Positions 52,579-62,727 of a DNA stretch of 64,000 nt are shown here, in pieces. Numbering within the stretch: the first letter of the stretch is position 1; every line of letters starts with the position of its first letter. The stretch comes from Paenibacillus rigui (GTDB taxonomy: Bacteria; Bacillota; Bacilli; Paenibacillales; NBRC-103111), in NCBI RefSeq assembly GCF_002234615.1, contig NZ_NMQW01000011.1, positions 1 through 64,000 on the forward strand, given 5' to 3'. The position numbers were made by a program, and so were the translations under genes. The notes beneath the pieces were generated by a model. It saw only the letters and a list, made by a program, of their open reading frames with translations. It searched no databases and was not told the DNA's origin.

Positions 52579-54390
52579 TTGAATATTGGGGTACGAATAG
52601 GCCGATGGTTTAGGATCAGAACGCTTCGCGTCAAGCTGATTTCCGTTTCCTTACTGCTGCTGGCAGCGCCCAGTCTGACGATAGGACTTGTCGGTTATCA
52701 TCTGTCCAAGCAATATTTGAACCAGGCCGGAGAAGTTCAGTTAAGCAACGAGGTTCGGCAAATTATCGGCATGATTGAGCTGATGGATGCCGAGGTCGCA
52801 AAAGGCTCGCTAACGATGGACGAAGCGCAGGAAAACGTGAGAAGGTTTGCGCTGGGAGCCAAGGACAAGGAAGGCCACCGGCCCTTGAACAAAAATATTC
52901 GTCTCGGTGCCAACGGGTACCCGTTTATATTGAATGATCAATCCGTCAGCCTGGCTCATCCCTTCATCGAAGGGCAAAATACGGCAAACATTAAAGATGC
53001 CGGAGGGAGCTTGGCTCTGGATGAGGAGATGGGTCTGCCGATCACCCAAGCGTTTATCCTGAAAGCGAAGGCGGGCGGCGGATTTACTTATTATCATTGG
53101 GCCCTGCCGAACAGCACGAAGCTGGGGATGAAGATCACGTACAGTCAGCAGGAACCGCGCTGGAACTGGATTGTGTGTGCAAGCACGTACATGGAGGATT
53201 TCAACAGCAGCGCAAACCAAATTTTGTATGTGCTTATGTTCACGCTCGGTTTCTTTCTTTTGGCCGGCGGCGTTCTGGTTTGGATTCTGGCCAACCAAAT
53301 GACCCGGCCGATTGTGAAGGTGGCGTCGCAGGTGAAGCGTATTTCGGAAGGGGATCTGACCGTTGAGGCGATTCGCGTGAAGAACCGGGATGAAACAGGG
53401 CAGCTGGCGGAGGATTGCAATAAGATGACAGTCCACTTGAAGCATTTCATTTCGGAGGTCGGACAAAGCGTCCGGTTGGTGGCCGAATACTCCGAGCAAT
53501 TGTCGGCAAGCGCGGAGCAGACCAGCAGAGCGAGCGAGCACATTGCCCAAACCGTGCAGGATGCGGCGGCAGGCTCGGAACGGCAGGCCAAGAGCGCCGA
53601 GGATAGCTATCGCGTTATGAATGAGATGTCATCCGGCATTCAAGGGATCGGCTCGGAAGCGCAGCTGATGTTGACGGGGGCAGTCGAGGCGGCAGACAGA
53701 GTAGCGGCGGGCACCGAGGCGGTGTCCCGGTCTGTCCGGCAGATGAACGCGATTCAACAAAATGTGAAGGAGCTTACCCGCGTAATGAGAGAAGTGGGGG
53801 CTTGCTCCCAGGAGATCCGGAGCACGATCCAGGTGCTCACGGAGATTGCCGCATCCACAAACTTGCTGTCGTTGAACGCTTCGATCGAGGCGTCCCGTGC
53901 CGGTGAGCAGGGCAAAGGGTTCGCAGTGGTAGCCCGGGAGGTGCGCAAGCTGGCGGAGCAGTCCTCCTTATCAGCGGAGCAAATAGGTGATGTGATCGTT
54001 CGGATGGAGAATGTAACCGAGCAAGCGCTGCGGTCCATGCAAGCTACGGCCCGTGAAGTAGCGCTTGGAATTGATGTCGTTCAATCGGCGGGAAGCTCGT
54101 TTGAAGCGATTCAGGTATCTGTTGAGAAGGTTTCGGACCAGATGGAGCATGTGTCTGCGATGGCACAGCAGATGACGGCCGGTGCCGTGCAAGTCGTGGG
54201 ATCGACCCGGCTCGTCGCTGAGGTGGCGGAGGCGGCCGTTTCCGGTATGAGCGAAGTGATGGCGGATACCGAAGAGCAAATGGCGTCAATGGAGGAAATA
54301 TCGGCTTCCGCTGCAGCGTTGGCCAAAATGTCGGAGGATTTGCTTGCTGTCGTAGCCCATTTTAAATATGAGCCTCCCAGCCGCAAATAG
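52579..54390 (+). CDS. methyl-accepting chemotaxis protein with cache sensor, linked to aromatic catabolism
   Basis: The 603-residue receptor has membrane helices near 17-38 and 217-238 flanking a single-cache periplasm-type sensor with the YPFILNDQ-like segment. HAMP follows, then a long cytoplasmic signalling coiled coil with the hairpin core [24 protein letters not shown] is the start, 13 bases after the transporter stop and preceded by AAGGGGG, so it is co-translated with the aromatic transporter. It probably guides cells to the aromatic substrate or a breakdown product. Confidence 0.9.
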   Translation: MNIGVRIGRWFRIRTLRVKLISVSLLLLAAPSLTIGLVGYHLSKQYLNQAGEVQLSNEVRQIIGMIELMDAEVAKGSLTMDEAQENVRRFALGAKDKEGHRPLNKNIRLGANGYPFILNDQSVSLAHPFIEGQNTANIKDAGGSLALDEEMGLPITQAFILKAKAGGGFTYYHWALPNSTKLGMKITYSQQEPRWNWIVCASTYMEDFNSSANQILYVLMFTLGFFLLAGGVLVWILANQMTRPIVKVASQVKRISEGDLTVEAIRVKNRDETGQLAEDCNKMTVHLKHFISEVGQSVRLVAEYSEQLSASAEQTSRASEHIAQTVQDAAAGSERQAKSAEDSYRVMNEMSSGIQGIGSEAQLMLTGAVEAADRVAAGTEAVSRSVRQMNAIQQNVKELTRVMREVGACSQEIRSTIQVLTEIAASTNLLSLNASIEASRAGEQGKGFAVVAREVRKLAEQSSLSAEQIGDVIVRMENVTEQALRSMQATAREVALGIDVVQSAGSSFEAIQVSVEKVSDQMEHVSAMAQQMTAGAVQVVGSTRLVAEVAEAAVSGMSEVMADTEEQMASMEEISASAAALAKMSEDLLAVVAHFKYEPPSRK

Positions 54391-54404
54391 CGATAGGAGC
54401 ATGG

Positions 54405-54434
54405 AGCCTTGGAATCATTTCTAAGGCTTTTTTT
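54405..54434 (+). terminator. rho-independent terminator of the aromatic catabolic operon
   Basis: AGCCTTGGAA pairs with TTTCTAAGGCT and is followed by seven T residues. Confidence 0.88.
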
Positions 54435-54505
54435 GCGCAGATAACCTTGAAAATTAGCGCGGTCGTTTATCCTTGTTGAAAAATAGAGCATTCTATTTGA
54501 TATAT

Positions 54506-54516
54506 TATGTCACAAA
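54506..54516 (+). promoter_or_regulatory. weak CcpN-like site upstream of gapB
   Basis: TATGTCACAAA agrees with 9 of 11 positions of the CcpN consensus TRTGHYATAYW as recalled for Bacillus gapB and pckA. A second 9-of-11 match, GACGTCATATA, lies at 54613-54623 after the promoter. Both matches are imperfect. Confidence 0.25.
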
Positions 54517-54570
54517 TCCGTCATCTTTTTGTTGATTCAAAAGTTTTTGATCCGTTATAAATACTTTTTA

Positions 54571-54598
54571 TTGTACAATATTCGTTATATAGTATACA
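54571..54598 (+). promoter_or_regulatory. candidate sigma-A promoter of gapB-pckA
   Basis: TTGTAC and TATACA are separated by 16 bases, about 50 bases before the gapB start, in a strongly A/T-rich region. It follows a clear terminator, so a promoter is expected here. Confidence 0.55.
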
Positions 54599-54646
54599 CT
54601 AAAAACATATAAGACGTCATATATAACACCTCAGGGAGGAATCACA

Positions 54647-55684
54647 ATGAAACCAGGATTAGGAATTAGCGGCATGGGACGAATCGGAAGACTGCTTGTT
54701 CGAATGATCTGCTCCAACAAGCAAGCTGCGAATCAATTGAAAGTCATTAATAGCATTTATCCTGTAGAAACGATTGCTCACCTGTTGAAATACGATACCG
54801 TTCATGGTCGCTGGGATGCCGATATCGCCGTCATGGACGGAAATCTCGTCATTAACGGCAATGCCATCCGCATTACGTATGAGAGAGATCCCGCCGATAT
54901 CGCCTGGGCCCGTTACGGAGTGGAGCTGGTCGTGGATGCGACAGGCAAATTTACGAATCGGGAGGGAGCCGGCAAGCATCTGGAAGCCGGAGCGTCGCAC
55001 GTCTTGGTTACGGCGCCGGGCAGCCAGCTGGATTTGACCGTTGTGATGGGAGTAAACGATCACCGCTTTGACCCGCGGGAGCATCGGCTGTTATCGGCAG
55101 CCTCATGCACAACGAACTGCCTCTCTCCTGTGCTGCATGTACTGGATCAAGCCTTTGCTGTCCAATCAGGCTGGATGACGACGGTGCATTCCGTTACATC
55201 CGATCAGAACCATCTGGATAACCCGCATAAGGATCTTCGCAGAGCCCGCGCGTGCATGAGCTCGATTGTCCCTACAACGACCGGTGTCGGGAAGGCGCTG
55301 GCCGACGTGCTTCCGCATTTGTCAACGAGCATTCAAGGCATGTCCCTCCGAGTGCCGACGCAGGACGTATCGCTTATCGACCTGACGGTCATGGTGTCGG
55401 AGCCGACTACGCTGGAGCAAGTGAAAATGGTGCTGAAGCAGGCATCGCAAGGGAAGCTTTCTCCTTATTTGGGCTATACCGAAGAGCCGCTGGTTTCCTC
55501 CGATTATATCGGCTGCTCCAAGTCGGCTGTCATCGATGGGGAGTCCTTGATGGTAATGAACAACCAGATTAAAGTACTGGCCTGGTACGACAATGAGTGG
55601 GGCTACTCCAGCCGGGTTGTAGAACTGGTAGAGCTGATGACAGAAAGGATGAGCCAGCTATGCAAAACACCTCTCATGGCCTAG
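54647..55684 (+). CDS. gapB: glyceraldehyde-3-phosphate dehydrogenase, gluconeogenic GapB type
   Basis: The 345-residue product has the full GAPDH set: [14 protein letters not shown], catalytic Cys154 in [28 protein letters not shown] and [11 protein letters not shown]. After strand 2 it reads [22 protein letters not shown], like the NASYSAETLAHLIKYDTIHGR of Bacillus GapB and unlike the NDL of glycolytic GapA, which points to NADP-linked gluconeogenic use. It overlaps the next gene by 25 bases. Paired with PEP carboxykinase, it would let cells build sugars from the pyruvate and acetyl-CoA made by the preceding aromatic pathway. CAGGGAGGAA precedes the ATG. Confidence 0.92.
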   Translation: MKPGLGISGMGRIGRLLVRMICSNKQAANQLKVINSIYPVETIAHLLKYDTVHGRWDADIAVMDGNLVINGNAIRITYERDPADIAWARYGVELVVDATGKFTNREGAGKHLEAGASHVLVTAPGSQLDLTVVMGVNDHRFDPREHRLLSAASCTTNCLSPVLHVLDQAFAVQSGWMTTVHSVTSDQNHLDNPHKDLRRARACMSSIVPTTTGVGKALADVLPHLSTSIQGMSLRVPTQDVSLIDLTVMVSEPTTLEQVKMVLKQASQGKLSPYLGYTEEPLVSSDYIGCSKSAVIDGESLMVMNNQIKVLAWYDNEWGYSSRVVELVELMTERMSQLCKTPLMA

Positions 55685-57309
55685 ATTTAGGAGCCATCGT
55701 CTGCAAGCATTGTGAAGAGCTCATCGATACGTTTGACGCTGAAAAAGTGACGACCTACTATTCGGATTGCCAAAGTAACGAATGCAGGAAAGGAAGAAGC
55801 CGTGTGAAGCAGCATCGTAATTTATCCGTTTCCGAGCTGATCCAAAAAGCTTTGGAGCGGAACGAAGGCACCCTGGCGTCGACTGGCGCGCTGCGGGCTT
55901 TAACAGGAAAGTATACGGGGCGTTCCCCCAAGGACAAATACATTGTGCAAGAGCCTTCCGTATGGTCGGCAGTTGATTGGGGAAGCGTGAATCAGCCTAT
56001 TTCCAGAGAGAACTTCGACCGGCTTTATGAAAAGGCACTCCGCTACATGGAGGACAAGGAGCTTTACATCTTCGACGGCTTTGCCGGAGCCGATCCGCTG
56101 AACAGGCTTCCTATCCGGGTCATCAACGAATATGCTTGGCACAACCTGTTCGCCCGCCAGCTGTTCATCCGCCCGACAGACGAGGAATTGAACACCCATC
56201 GTCCTGCGTTTACCGTTATCGCGCTGCCTGGCTTCAAGGCGGATCCTGCTGCGGACGGCACGCGTTCCGATACCTTCATAGGTATTTCCTTTGAGAAAAA
56301 GGTCGTGCTTATCGCGGGAACCGAATATGCCGGTGAGATGAAAAAATCCATTTTCAGCGTATTGAATTACCTGCTTCCTTCCAAAGGCATTATGCCGATG
56401 CACTGCTCGGCCAACGTCGGTGAAGCGGGAGACGTAGCCCTGTTCTTCGGCCTATCCGGTACCGGCAAAACGACGCTTTCGGCCGACAGCAACCGAAGAT
56501 TGATTGGTGATGACGAACACGGCTGGACGGACCAGGGGGTCTTTAACTTCGAGGGCGGGTGCTATGCAAAGTGCGCCAATCTTTCCGAAAAAAATGAGCC
56601 TCAAATATGGCGCGCTATCGGGCAGGGCACGGTTTTGGAAAATGTAGCCCTGGATCCGACAACGGGAGTCGCCGATTATTATGATACCCAGTTGACGGAA
56701 AATACACGCGCCGCGTATCCAATGGAGGCTATTGCCAATGCCGTCATTCCTGGAATCGCAGGCCATCCCAAAGTGATTATATTCTTGACGGCGGATGCTT
56801 TCGGCGTCCTGCCTCCGATCGCGAAGCTTACCAAGGAGCAGGCGATGTATCACTTTTTATCAGGGTATACCTCGAAGCTGGCCGGAACGGAGCGGGGAGT
56901 GACGCAGCCGGAGGCTACATTCTCTTCTTGCTTCGGAGCGCCGTTTCTTCCGCTGCACCCTTCGGTTTATGCCAATATGCTGGGGCGTAAAATCGAACAG
57001 CATCAGGTCAGAGTGTACCTGGTGAATACAGGCTGGACCGGAGGGGCATATGGTGTAGGGAAGCGGATGGACCTGGCCCATACCCGGAGGATGGTCACGG
57101 CTGCTTTGGATGGAAGCATCGAGCAGGCTTCGTTTACGGCGGACCCGATTTTTGATTTACTGTGCCCCGATACGGTCCCGGGGGTTCCAAGCGAAGTGCT
57201 GCAGCCCATGAACACCTGGTCCTGCAAGGACTCTTATGAGAAAGCAGCACGTCAATTGCTTGAGCTGTTCAAGGAAAATTATAAGAAGCATACCGTGCTT
57301 CAGGATTAA
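55660..57309 (+). CDS. pckA: ATP-dependent phosphoenolpyruvate carboxykinase with an in-frame SR1P-like N-terminal peptide
   Basis: The 549-residue frame begins with about 45 residues resembling SR1P, the GapA-binding peptide of Bacillus: GAIVCKHC, then [17 protein letters not shown], with paired cysteines as in the SR1P family. From about residue 52 ([13 protein letters not shown]) it is standard ATP-type PEP carboxykinase: [27 protein letters not shown], the P-loop [13 protein letters not shown] (from residue 264) and DDEHGW. It converts oxaloacetate to PEP. There is no stop between the two parts. A GTG at 55804 with its own AGGAAAGGAAG could start a carboxykinase without the peptide (501 residues). 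The ATG at 55660 overlaps gapB and has AAAGGATG upstream. Confidence 0.88.
   Translation: MQNTSHGLDLGAIVCKHCEELIDTFDAEKVTTYYSDCQSNECRKGRSRVKQHRNLSVSELIQKALERNEGTLASTGALRALTGKYTGRSPKDKYIVQEPSVWSAVDWGSVNQPISRENFDRLYEKALRYMEDKELYIFDGFAGADPLNRLPIRVINEYAWHNLFARQLFIRPTDEELNTHRPAFTVIALPGFKADPAADGTRSDTFIGISFEKKVVLIAGTEYAGEMKKSIFSVLNYLLPSKGIMPMHCSANVGEAGDVALFFGLSGTGKTTLSADSNRRLIGDDEHGWTDQGVFNFEGGCYAKCANLSEKNEPQIWRAIGQGTVLENVALDPTTGVADYYDTQLTENTRAAYPMEAIANAVIPGIAGHPKVIIFLTADAFGVLPPIAKLTKEQAMYHFLSGYTSKLAGTERGVTQPEATFSSCFGAPFLPLHPSVYANMLGRKIEQHQVRVYLVNTGWTGGAYGVGKRMDLAHTRRMVTAALDGSIEQASFTADPIFDLLCPDTVPGVPSEVLQPMNTWSCKDSYEKAARQLLELFKENYKKHTVLQD
55786..55806 (+). promoter_or_regulatory. internal ribosome binding site and GTG inside the SR1P-PckA frame
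   Basis: AGGAAAGGAAG lies seven bases before an in-frame GTG, just where homology to PEP carboxykinase begins. It could allow a second, shorter carboxykinase product from the same transcript. Confidence 0.45.
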
Positions 57310-57342
57310 CGGTATTAGCTCATGAATAAAATAGCATCTCTC

Positions 57343-57382
57343 CAAAGCTGTCGGCAGCTCGATTTCGAGTCCGGCAGCTTTG
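57343..57382 (+). terminator. hairpin after pckA, possible terminator
   Basis: CAAAGCTGTCGG pairs with CCGGCAGCTTTG (one G-U pair) around an inner CTCGA/TCGAG stem. The T tract after it is short and interrupted, so termination efficiency is uncertain. Confidence 0.5.
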
Positions 57383-57547
57383 CTGCGTTTACGTTAAAAA
57401 GGAACAAGGGCATAGGTCACAAGAGGGAAGACCTTGCATGTGAGGGAAACATTTCCGAAAATATTGTCGAATTAAGGAGGGATTTATCGAAAAAAGTCGA
57501 ATTGATGGGATTATATTGAAAATGAACTTATTACAGGGGTGAGACGA

Positions 57548-59137
57548 ATGAAATGGTTTATCAATTTGAAAGTGTCGGTGAAATTAATCTCTTCTTTTCT
57601 GGTTATTGCCCTGATTTTGGCTGTGGTCGGCATCTATTCCATTCAGAACTTACATATGATGGAAGGCAATATGCAGGAAATGTACGGCAATAATCTGATC
57701 TCAGTCCGCGATCTTTCGGCCACACAGATCAATTATGAGAAGCTGAAGGTAAGGCTGCGGGATATCAGCCTGGCGCAGACCAAAGAGGATAAGGACAAGG
57801 TTGCCCAGGAAATTCCGGCTTTACGCAAAGAGCTGCTGGATAAAATGAACTCTTACCAAAATACCGAACTGACCAAGCCGGAGCAGGATCAAGTGAAGGC
57901 CTTCCAAACGTCGTATCCGGTTTACGAAAAGCTGTTTGACACCGCGATTCAATTGGCATACCAAAAGGATCCGTCGGAATTCATCAAGTTTAAAAACGGC
58001 CAGCTGGCCGAGGAGGAAGGCAAGGTGCGGGACAGTCTCGTCAACCTGATCAGTATTAATGTGAAGCTGGCCGAGGCAACGAAGACGGAATCACTGGCAG
58101 CCTATGATTCGGCACGCACAATTACCATTATTGTGGTCATCGCTTCGTTTCTTTTCAGCATCGGGATGGGGTATGCCATTGCCCGTTCTATATCCCGGCC
58201 GCTCAACAAGATGGTTTCTCTGGTCTCCAAGGTGGCCGGCGGCGATCTTCGGGAACAATCCGATATCGACAGTAAGGATGAGGTCGGCCAGCTGTCTGCC
58301 TCTCTGAACCGGATGGTGGATCATTTAAGGGGGCTGATCGGCGGTGTGATTCAATCTTCGCAAAGTGTTGCTGCCGCGTCGGAGCAAATCTCCGCAAGCA
58401 CGCAAGAAATTGCAGGCAGCAGCTCGAGTCAGGCACAATCGGCTACCTCGATTACGGAGCTGTTCAAGGAGCTGTCCTTAGCCATTGATTCGGTTGCCCA
58501 AAGCGCGGAGCAAGCCGCCACGCTTTCCGATGCGACTGTGCAAACGGCCAAGGAAGGCGGAAGCGTCGTCGAAGCCTCCATTGAAGGCATGAAGCAAGTG
58601 AACGTGTCCATGTCCCGATTGGAGGAGGACTCGCTCAAAATCGGAGATATTATCGAAGTGATTGACGATATTGCGGATCAAACCAATCTGCTTGCTTTGA
58701 ATGCGGCGATTGAAGCCGCCAGAGCTGGAGATCAAGGCCGGGGCTTTGCGGTGGTAGCCGATGAAGTCCGGAAATTGGCGGAAAGAAGCAGCCAGGCGAC
58801 CAAAGAAATCACCTCCATTATTAAAGCGATGCAGCAGAATACGAAGCAAAGCGTCATGGCGGTGACGGAGAGCGTGGCCCAATCGTCCCGGACCGGGGAG
58901 GCTTTTACCAAAATCGCTGCCATGGTCAGTGAATCCTCGCAGAAGGTCAATGAAATTGCTGCCGCTTGCGAAGAAGAGGCAGCTCAAGCGTCCGAAGTCA
59001 TGAGATCGGTGGAAACGATCGCGGCAAGCAGCGAGGAGTCGGCGGCGGCATCGGAAGAGACAGCGGCAACCTGCCAGTCATTGGCCCTGTTAGCCGATGA
59101 ATTAAATACCTCCATTGCTATTTTCAAGGTTAACTAA
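57548..59137 (+). CDS. methyl-accepting chemotaxis protein with four-helix-bundle sensor
   Basis: The 529-residue receptor has membrane helices near 8-30 and 190-212 with a 4HB_MCP-type helical sensor between them. HAMP (about 212-265) and the signalling domain follow, with hairpin [27 protein letters not shown]. The ATG three codons into the open frame was chosen because ACAGGGGTGAG is correctly spaced for it. A CheW gene follows 19 bases later. The ligand is unknown. Confidence 0.92.
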   Translation: MKWFINLKVSVKLISSFLVIALILAVVGIYSIQNLHMMEGNMQEMYGNNLISVRDLSATQINYEKLKVRLRDISLAQTKEDKDKVAQEIPALRKELLDKMNSYQNTELTKPEQDQVKAFQTSYPVYEKLFDTAIQLAYQKDPSEFIKFKNGQLAEEEGKVRDSLVNLISINVKLAEATKTESLAAYDSARTITIIVVIASFLFSIGMGYAIARSISRPLNKMVSLVSKVAGGDLREQSDIDSKDEVGQLSASLNRMVDHLRGLIGGVIQSSQSVAAASEQISASTQEIAGSSSSQAQSATSITELFKELSLAIDSVAQSAEQAATLSDATVQTAKEGGSVVEASIEGMKQVNVSMSRLEEDSLKIGDIIEVIDDIADQTNLLALNAAIEAARAGDQGRGFAVVADEVRKLAERSSQATKEITSIIKAMQQNTKQSVMAVTESVAQSSRTGEAFTKIAAMVSESSQKVNEIAAACEEEAAQASEVMRSVETIAASSEESAAASEETAATCQSLALLADELNTSIAIFKVN

Positions 59138-59156
59138 ATCGATACGGAGTGATAGC

Positions 59157-59579
59157 ATGAGCACCGTTCGGCAGGAGCAGTTCATAGAGATGGCCATCGG
59201 GCAGGAGCACTATGCCATTGGCATCGACCGGATCCGGGAAATTATCCGGTTGCAAAATATAACGGCAATTCCCCATTCCAGACCGCATGTCAAGGGAGTG
59301 ATCCATTTACGGGGCAATATCGTGCCGGTGATCAGCTTGCGAATATTATTAGGGCTGCCGGAGGATAAGCCGACAAAGGCTGCGCGCATCGTCATTGTCA
59401 AGGATGGGGACGAATCGGTCGGTGTTATCGTGGACCGCGTGACCCAGGTTGCCGTATATTCGTGCCTGCACGTCCCGCCTGACAGCGGGGAGGACAGCCA
59501 GTCTTATGTGCAGCGAATCGGACAAAACGATCGGCATCTGGCGGCTATTCTGAATATGGATAAAATATTGAATAAGTAA
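59157..59579 (+). CDS. cheW: CheW-like chemotaxis coupling protein
   Basis: The 140-residue product is a single CheW beta-barrel domain (FIEMAIGQEHYAIGIDRIRE; HVKGVIHLRGNIVPVISLR; VGVIVDRVTQVA). It couples receptors to the CheA kinase. It sits 19 bases after a receptor gene with CGGAGTGA as ribosome site, so the pair probably act together as a dedicated receptor-coupler unit. The start was placed at the ATG with the ribosome site rather than an earlier ATG inside the receptor gene. Confidence 0.93.
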   Translation: MSTVRQEQFIEMAIGQEHYAIGIDRIREIIRLQNITAIPHSRPHVKGVIHLRGNIVPVISLRILLGLPEDKPTKAARIVIVKDGDESVGVIVDRVTQVAVYSCLHVPPDSGEDSQSYVQRIGQNDRHLAAILNMDKILNK

Positions 59580-59584
59580 AAAAA

Positions 59585-59620
59585 AAATCCAGCTCCCCAT
59601 CGAGCTGGATTTACTTTTTT
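59585..59620. terminator. bidirectional rho-independent terminator
   Basis: AAATCCAGCTC and GAGCTGGATTT form an 11-bp stem with a six-base loop, with an A run on one side and a T run on the other. It serves the converging cheW and formylglycine-generating enzyme genes. Confidence 0.9.
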
Positions 59621-59627
59621 TCCGGAC

Positions 59628-60599
59628 CTATACGTCCGCTGCACACCGAAAGCCGATGTTGCTGGAGGCACTGTCGGGGGTGTTGGAGCTTCTTGCGCCG
59701 ACTCTGTAGCGGTTGCAGTAGGATTTATGACATAAGAACGAGCCGCCTCGCATTACCCGCTTGTCCCCACGCACAGGCCCGGCCGGATTGCTGCGCGGTC
59801 CGGTAAGATGCCAATCGGGGCTGAACCAGTCGGAGCACCATTCCCACACATTGCCGGATACATTATAGAGCCCGTATCCGTTAGGAGGAAAGGAGTGAAC
59901 GGGAGCCGTTCCGAGGAACCCGTCGGACAGGTTGTTCTTTTCGGGAAATTTCCCCTGCCATATGTTGCACATATGCTGGCCGTCCTGCTTCAGCAAATCC
60001 CCCCAAGGGTACCTCTTCTGAACCAGACCGCCGCGTGCGGCGTATTCCCATTCGGCTTCGGTAGGCAGACGCTTGCCCGCCCAGGAGCAGTATGCCGCGG
60101 CATCGTTCCAGGAAATATGGGTTACAGGATGGTCCATGACTTCTTCGATTCCTGAGCTTGGGCCGTACGGATGCTTCCAATCCGCGCCTTCAACGACCCA
60201 CCACCAAGGGGTCTGCTGTGCGGCATTGGTTACGTTTGCTCTATCCGCTTCGGCCACCAGCAGGTGAAACACGTACGACCAGCCGAACGCTTCGGATTCC
60301 GTCTTGTACCCGGTTTCCTTCACAAAGGCTTGAAACTGTTCGTTGCTCACTGTATACGGATCGATATAAAAAGGCTTGAGCGTGATTTCTCTGACAGGTC
60401 CTTCGCCATCGGAAGGAAATCCTTCCTGGTCGTCCGTTCCCATAAGGAAAGCTCCGCCGGGCAGGTATATCATGTGATCCTTAGAGGATAGCTCGTGACG
60501 CGCGGCAGGAGCCGGCTCCTGCGCCGTTTGAGGTGCTTCAGAGCTTCTGCTGATGCTGCAGCAGGAGGGGAGATTTGGATCGGATGAGCTCATCATCAT
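59628..60599 (-). CDS. formylglycine-generating enzyme (sulfatase-modifying factor family)
   Basis: The 323-residue product has the FGE-sulfatase fold: YLPGGAFLMGTDDQEGFPSDGEG at the start, HPVTHISWNDAAAYCSWAGKRLPTEAEWEYAARG in segments, and the C-terminal core with Cys290 and Cys295 in FLCHKSYCNRYR followed by NTPDSASSNIGFRCA. Both active-site cysteines needed for copper-dependent formylglycine formation are present, so it looks like a true FGE that matures sulfatases, not an inactive relative. No sulfatase gene is in the window. The start is one of three adjacent ATG codons. The residues before the domain are Ser/Pro/Ala-rich and may be disordered. Confidence 0.9.
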   Translation of the reverse strand: MMMSSSDPNLPSCCSISRSSEAPQTAQEPAPAARHELSSKDHMIYLPGGAFLMGTDDQEGFPSDGEGPVREITLKPFYIDPYTVSNEQFQAFVKETGYKTESEAFGWSYVFHLLVAEADRANVTNAAQQTPWWWVVEGADWKHPYGPSSGIEEVMDHPVTHISWNDAAAYCSWAGKRLPTEAEWEYAARGGLVQKRYPWGDLLKQDGQHMCNIWQGKFPEKNNLSDGFLGTAPVHSFPPNGYGLYNVSGNVWEWCSDWFSPDWHLTGPRSNPAGPVRGDKRVMRGGSFLCHKSYCNRYRVGARSSNTPDSASSNIGFRCAADV

Positions 60600-60815
60600 G
60601 TACCTACTTTCTCATCGGCTTGTGCCGATTATATTCCTGATTATAGTTTACTTTGGATCTATGGCTTGCAGCAACCAAAGAAAACACAAAGAAAACACAA
60701 GGACTGTAAAAGAAACTCCATTGCGGCAAACAGCCTCCGATTATACGATAGTAGCATACCAAATATACAGCAGGTTGGCATGTAACGGATGTGCAATTGA
60801 CAAGGAGGGGCCAGC

Positions 60816-61772
60816 ATGGCAAGCAAAGTTCAAGCAATGGATGGTGTAGGGTATAAGGCCAGACCGGGCAGAGGAATGTTATCCTACATGTGGAAGTTTA
60901 GAACGCTCTATTTCATTTCGATTCCGGGGATCATTTATTTCTTTATTTTTAAATATATCCCGCTGTTCGGATCCGTCATCGCTTTTCAGGACTACAACAT
61001 TTTTCAAGGCATTATGGGCAGTAAATGGGTAGGCTTGGCGCATTTCGAAAAAATGTTCGCGCATTACGATTTTTTGCGTATTTTGAAAAACACGCTTCTC
61101 ATCGGACTGTACGATCTCATCTTCGCTTTTCCGGCTCCGATCATTCTTGCGCTGCTGCTAAATGAGCTTAGAGTCATTGTGTACAAGCGGGTGCTTCAGA
61201 CGGTAGTGTACATGCCGCACTTCTTGTCCTGGGTTATTGTCAGCGGGATCGCGATTGGTATTCTGTCCCCGTCGACAGGGATTGTGAATCAGTTCCTCAG
61301 CTGGCTCGGCTTTGAGCCGATTTATTTTCTCGGTGAAGACTCGTATATCCGGTCCATTCTCATCGGTGCAGGCATGTGGCGGGATTCCGGTTACGGGACG
61401 ATTATTTATTTAGCCGCGCTGGCGGGCATAAATCCTGACCTGTACGAGGCAGCTGAGGTGGATGGTGCGAACCGCTGGAGGCAGACGATCTCGATTACGC
61501 TTCCTTCGCTAATGCCAACGATCGTGATTTTGTTCCTGATGCATATCGGCAAGTTTCTCGATTTTGGGATCGAGCGGGTGCTGGTATTCCTCAATCCGCT
61601 GAATATCGTAAACGGCGAGATCCTGGATACGTATATTTATAAAGCCGGTTTGCTGGGTCAGCAATACAGCTATACGACCGCTATCGGTTTGTTCAACTCC
61701 ATTGTCGGTTTGACGCTCATCGTCGTGGGCAACATGCTCAGCAAGAAAGCAACCGGAGAAGGACTCTACTAA
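60816..61772 (+). CDS. LplB-type sugar ABC transporter permease
   Basis: The 318-residue protein has six predicted membrane helices after a basic tail and the EAA loop around DLYEAAEVDGANRWRQTISITLP. It resembles the permease at 8.64 kb. CAAGGAGGGG precedes the ATG. It pairs with the permease encoded next; no binding-protein gene accompanies them within the window. Confidence 0.92.
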   Translation: MASKVQAMDGVGYKARPGRGMLSYMWKFRTLYFISIPGIIYFFIFKYIPLFGSVIAFQDYNIFQGIMGSKWVGLAHFEKMFAHYDFLRILKNTLLIGLYDLIFAFPAPIILALLLNELRVIVYKRVLQTVVYMPHFLSWVIVSGIAIGILSPSTGIVNQFLSWLGFEPIYFLGEDSYIRSILIGAGMWRDSGYGTIIYLAALAGINPDLYEAAEVDGANRWRQTISITLPSLMPTIVILFLMHIGKFLDFGIERVLVFLNPLNIVNGEILDTYIYKAGLLGQQYSYTTAIGLFNSIVGLTLIVVGNMLSKKATGEGLY

Positions 61773-61796
61773 CCAGAAGAGAGGTGTCTACTACCT

Positions 61797-62675
61797 ATGA
61801 GAAAAGCAACCCCGGCCTGGCAGGCGTTTAATATAGCGAATTTGACATTCCTGACGTTACTTGCGCTATTGCTGTTTCTGCCGTTTCTAAATGTCATCGC
61901 CCAATCGTTAAGCGACTCGAACGCGATCATAGCAGGGAAGGTCGTCTTCCTCCCCGTAGACTTTACGACAATCAACTATGAATATGTATTCAGCGATGCA
62001 GCCATCTGGCGGTCCATCGGTGTAACCGTATACATTACCGTAATGGGCACGCTCATTAACTTACTCGCGACCGCATCGCTCGCGTATCCTGTATCCCGAC
62101 CGGAGTATGTGGGACGCAAAGCGGTCATTATTTTCATCCTGATTACGATGGTATTCTCTGCGCCGCTCATTCCGAACTTTATCCTGATGAAGAATTTGAA
62201 CCTGGTGAACTCCTTGTGGGCCCTGATGCTGCCAGGTGCGATCAGCGCATTCAACTTCTTCGTGATGAGATCGTTCTTCCTGCAGCTTCCTTCCGAGCTG
62301 ATTGATTCGGGACGTATCGACGGCTGCGGAGAGCTTCGCATGATCTGGAGCATCGTCCTGCCGCTTTCGAAGCCGGTCATGGCCTCACTGGGTATTTTCT
62401 ACGCTATCGGCCATTGGAATACTTATATTGCAGCACTGTATTACATCAACAAGCCGCAATTGTGGCCTTTGCAGGTCAAGCTGCGCCAATTGATTCAATC
62501 CGACGATATTTCGATCGACCCGAATGCCTCCCAATTCAGCTCGCTTGCCCATATGAATCCCGAGGGCATCAAGATGGCGACAATTATCGTGGCAACCATA
62601 CCGATCATTCTGATTTATCCGTTCCTGCAAAAGCATTTCGTTAAAGGAATGATGGTCGGCTCGGTCAAATCGTAA
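61797..62675 (+). CDS. YtcP-type carbohydrate ABC transporter permease
   Basis: The 292-residue protein has six predicted membrane helices, the EAA loop (SELIDSGRIDGCGELRMIW, with Ser-Gly in place of the usual Ala-Ala) and a GSVKS C-terminus. It starts 24 bases after its partner permease. A terminator follows, so the operon seems to contain only the two permeases; a binding protein and ATPase must be encoded elsewhere. Confidence 0.92.
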   Translation: MRKATPAWQAFNIANLTFLTLLALLLFLPFLNVIAQSLSDSNAIIAGKVVFLPVDFTTINYEYVFSDAAIWRSIGVTVYITVMGTLINLLATASLAYPVSRPEYVGRKAVIIFILITMVFSAPLIPNFILMKNLNLVNSLWALMLPGAISAFNFFVMRSFFLQLPSELIDSGRIDGCGELRMIWSIVLPLSKPVMASLGIFYAIGHWNTYIAALYYINKPQLWPLQVKLRQLIQSDDISIDPNASQFSSLAHMNPEGIKMATIIVATIPIILIYPFLQKHFVKGMMVGSVKS

Positions 62676-62727
62676 GCGGTACAATAGGCAGGTTCTTCGC
62701 ATCATCCCCTCGGGGGAGGACAGCAAA

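Noticed and set aside
57322-57519. 65-residue open frame between pckA and the chemoreceptor
   Set aside because: It overlaps the post-pckA hairpin, has no ribosome site and resembles no known family.
60553-60849. Plus-strand 98-residue open frame with a hydrophobic start and a cysteine resembling a lipobox
   Set aside because: It overlaps the 5' end of the minus-strand FGE gene and the start of the permease gene, and has no ribosome site.
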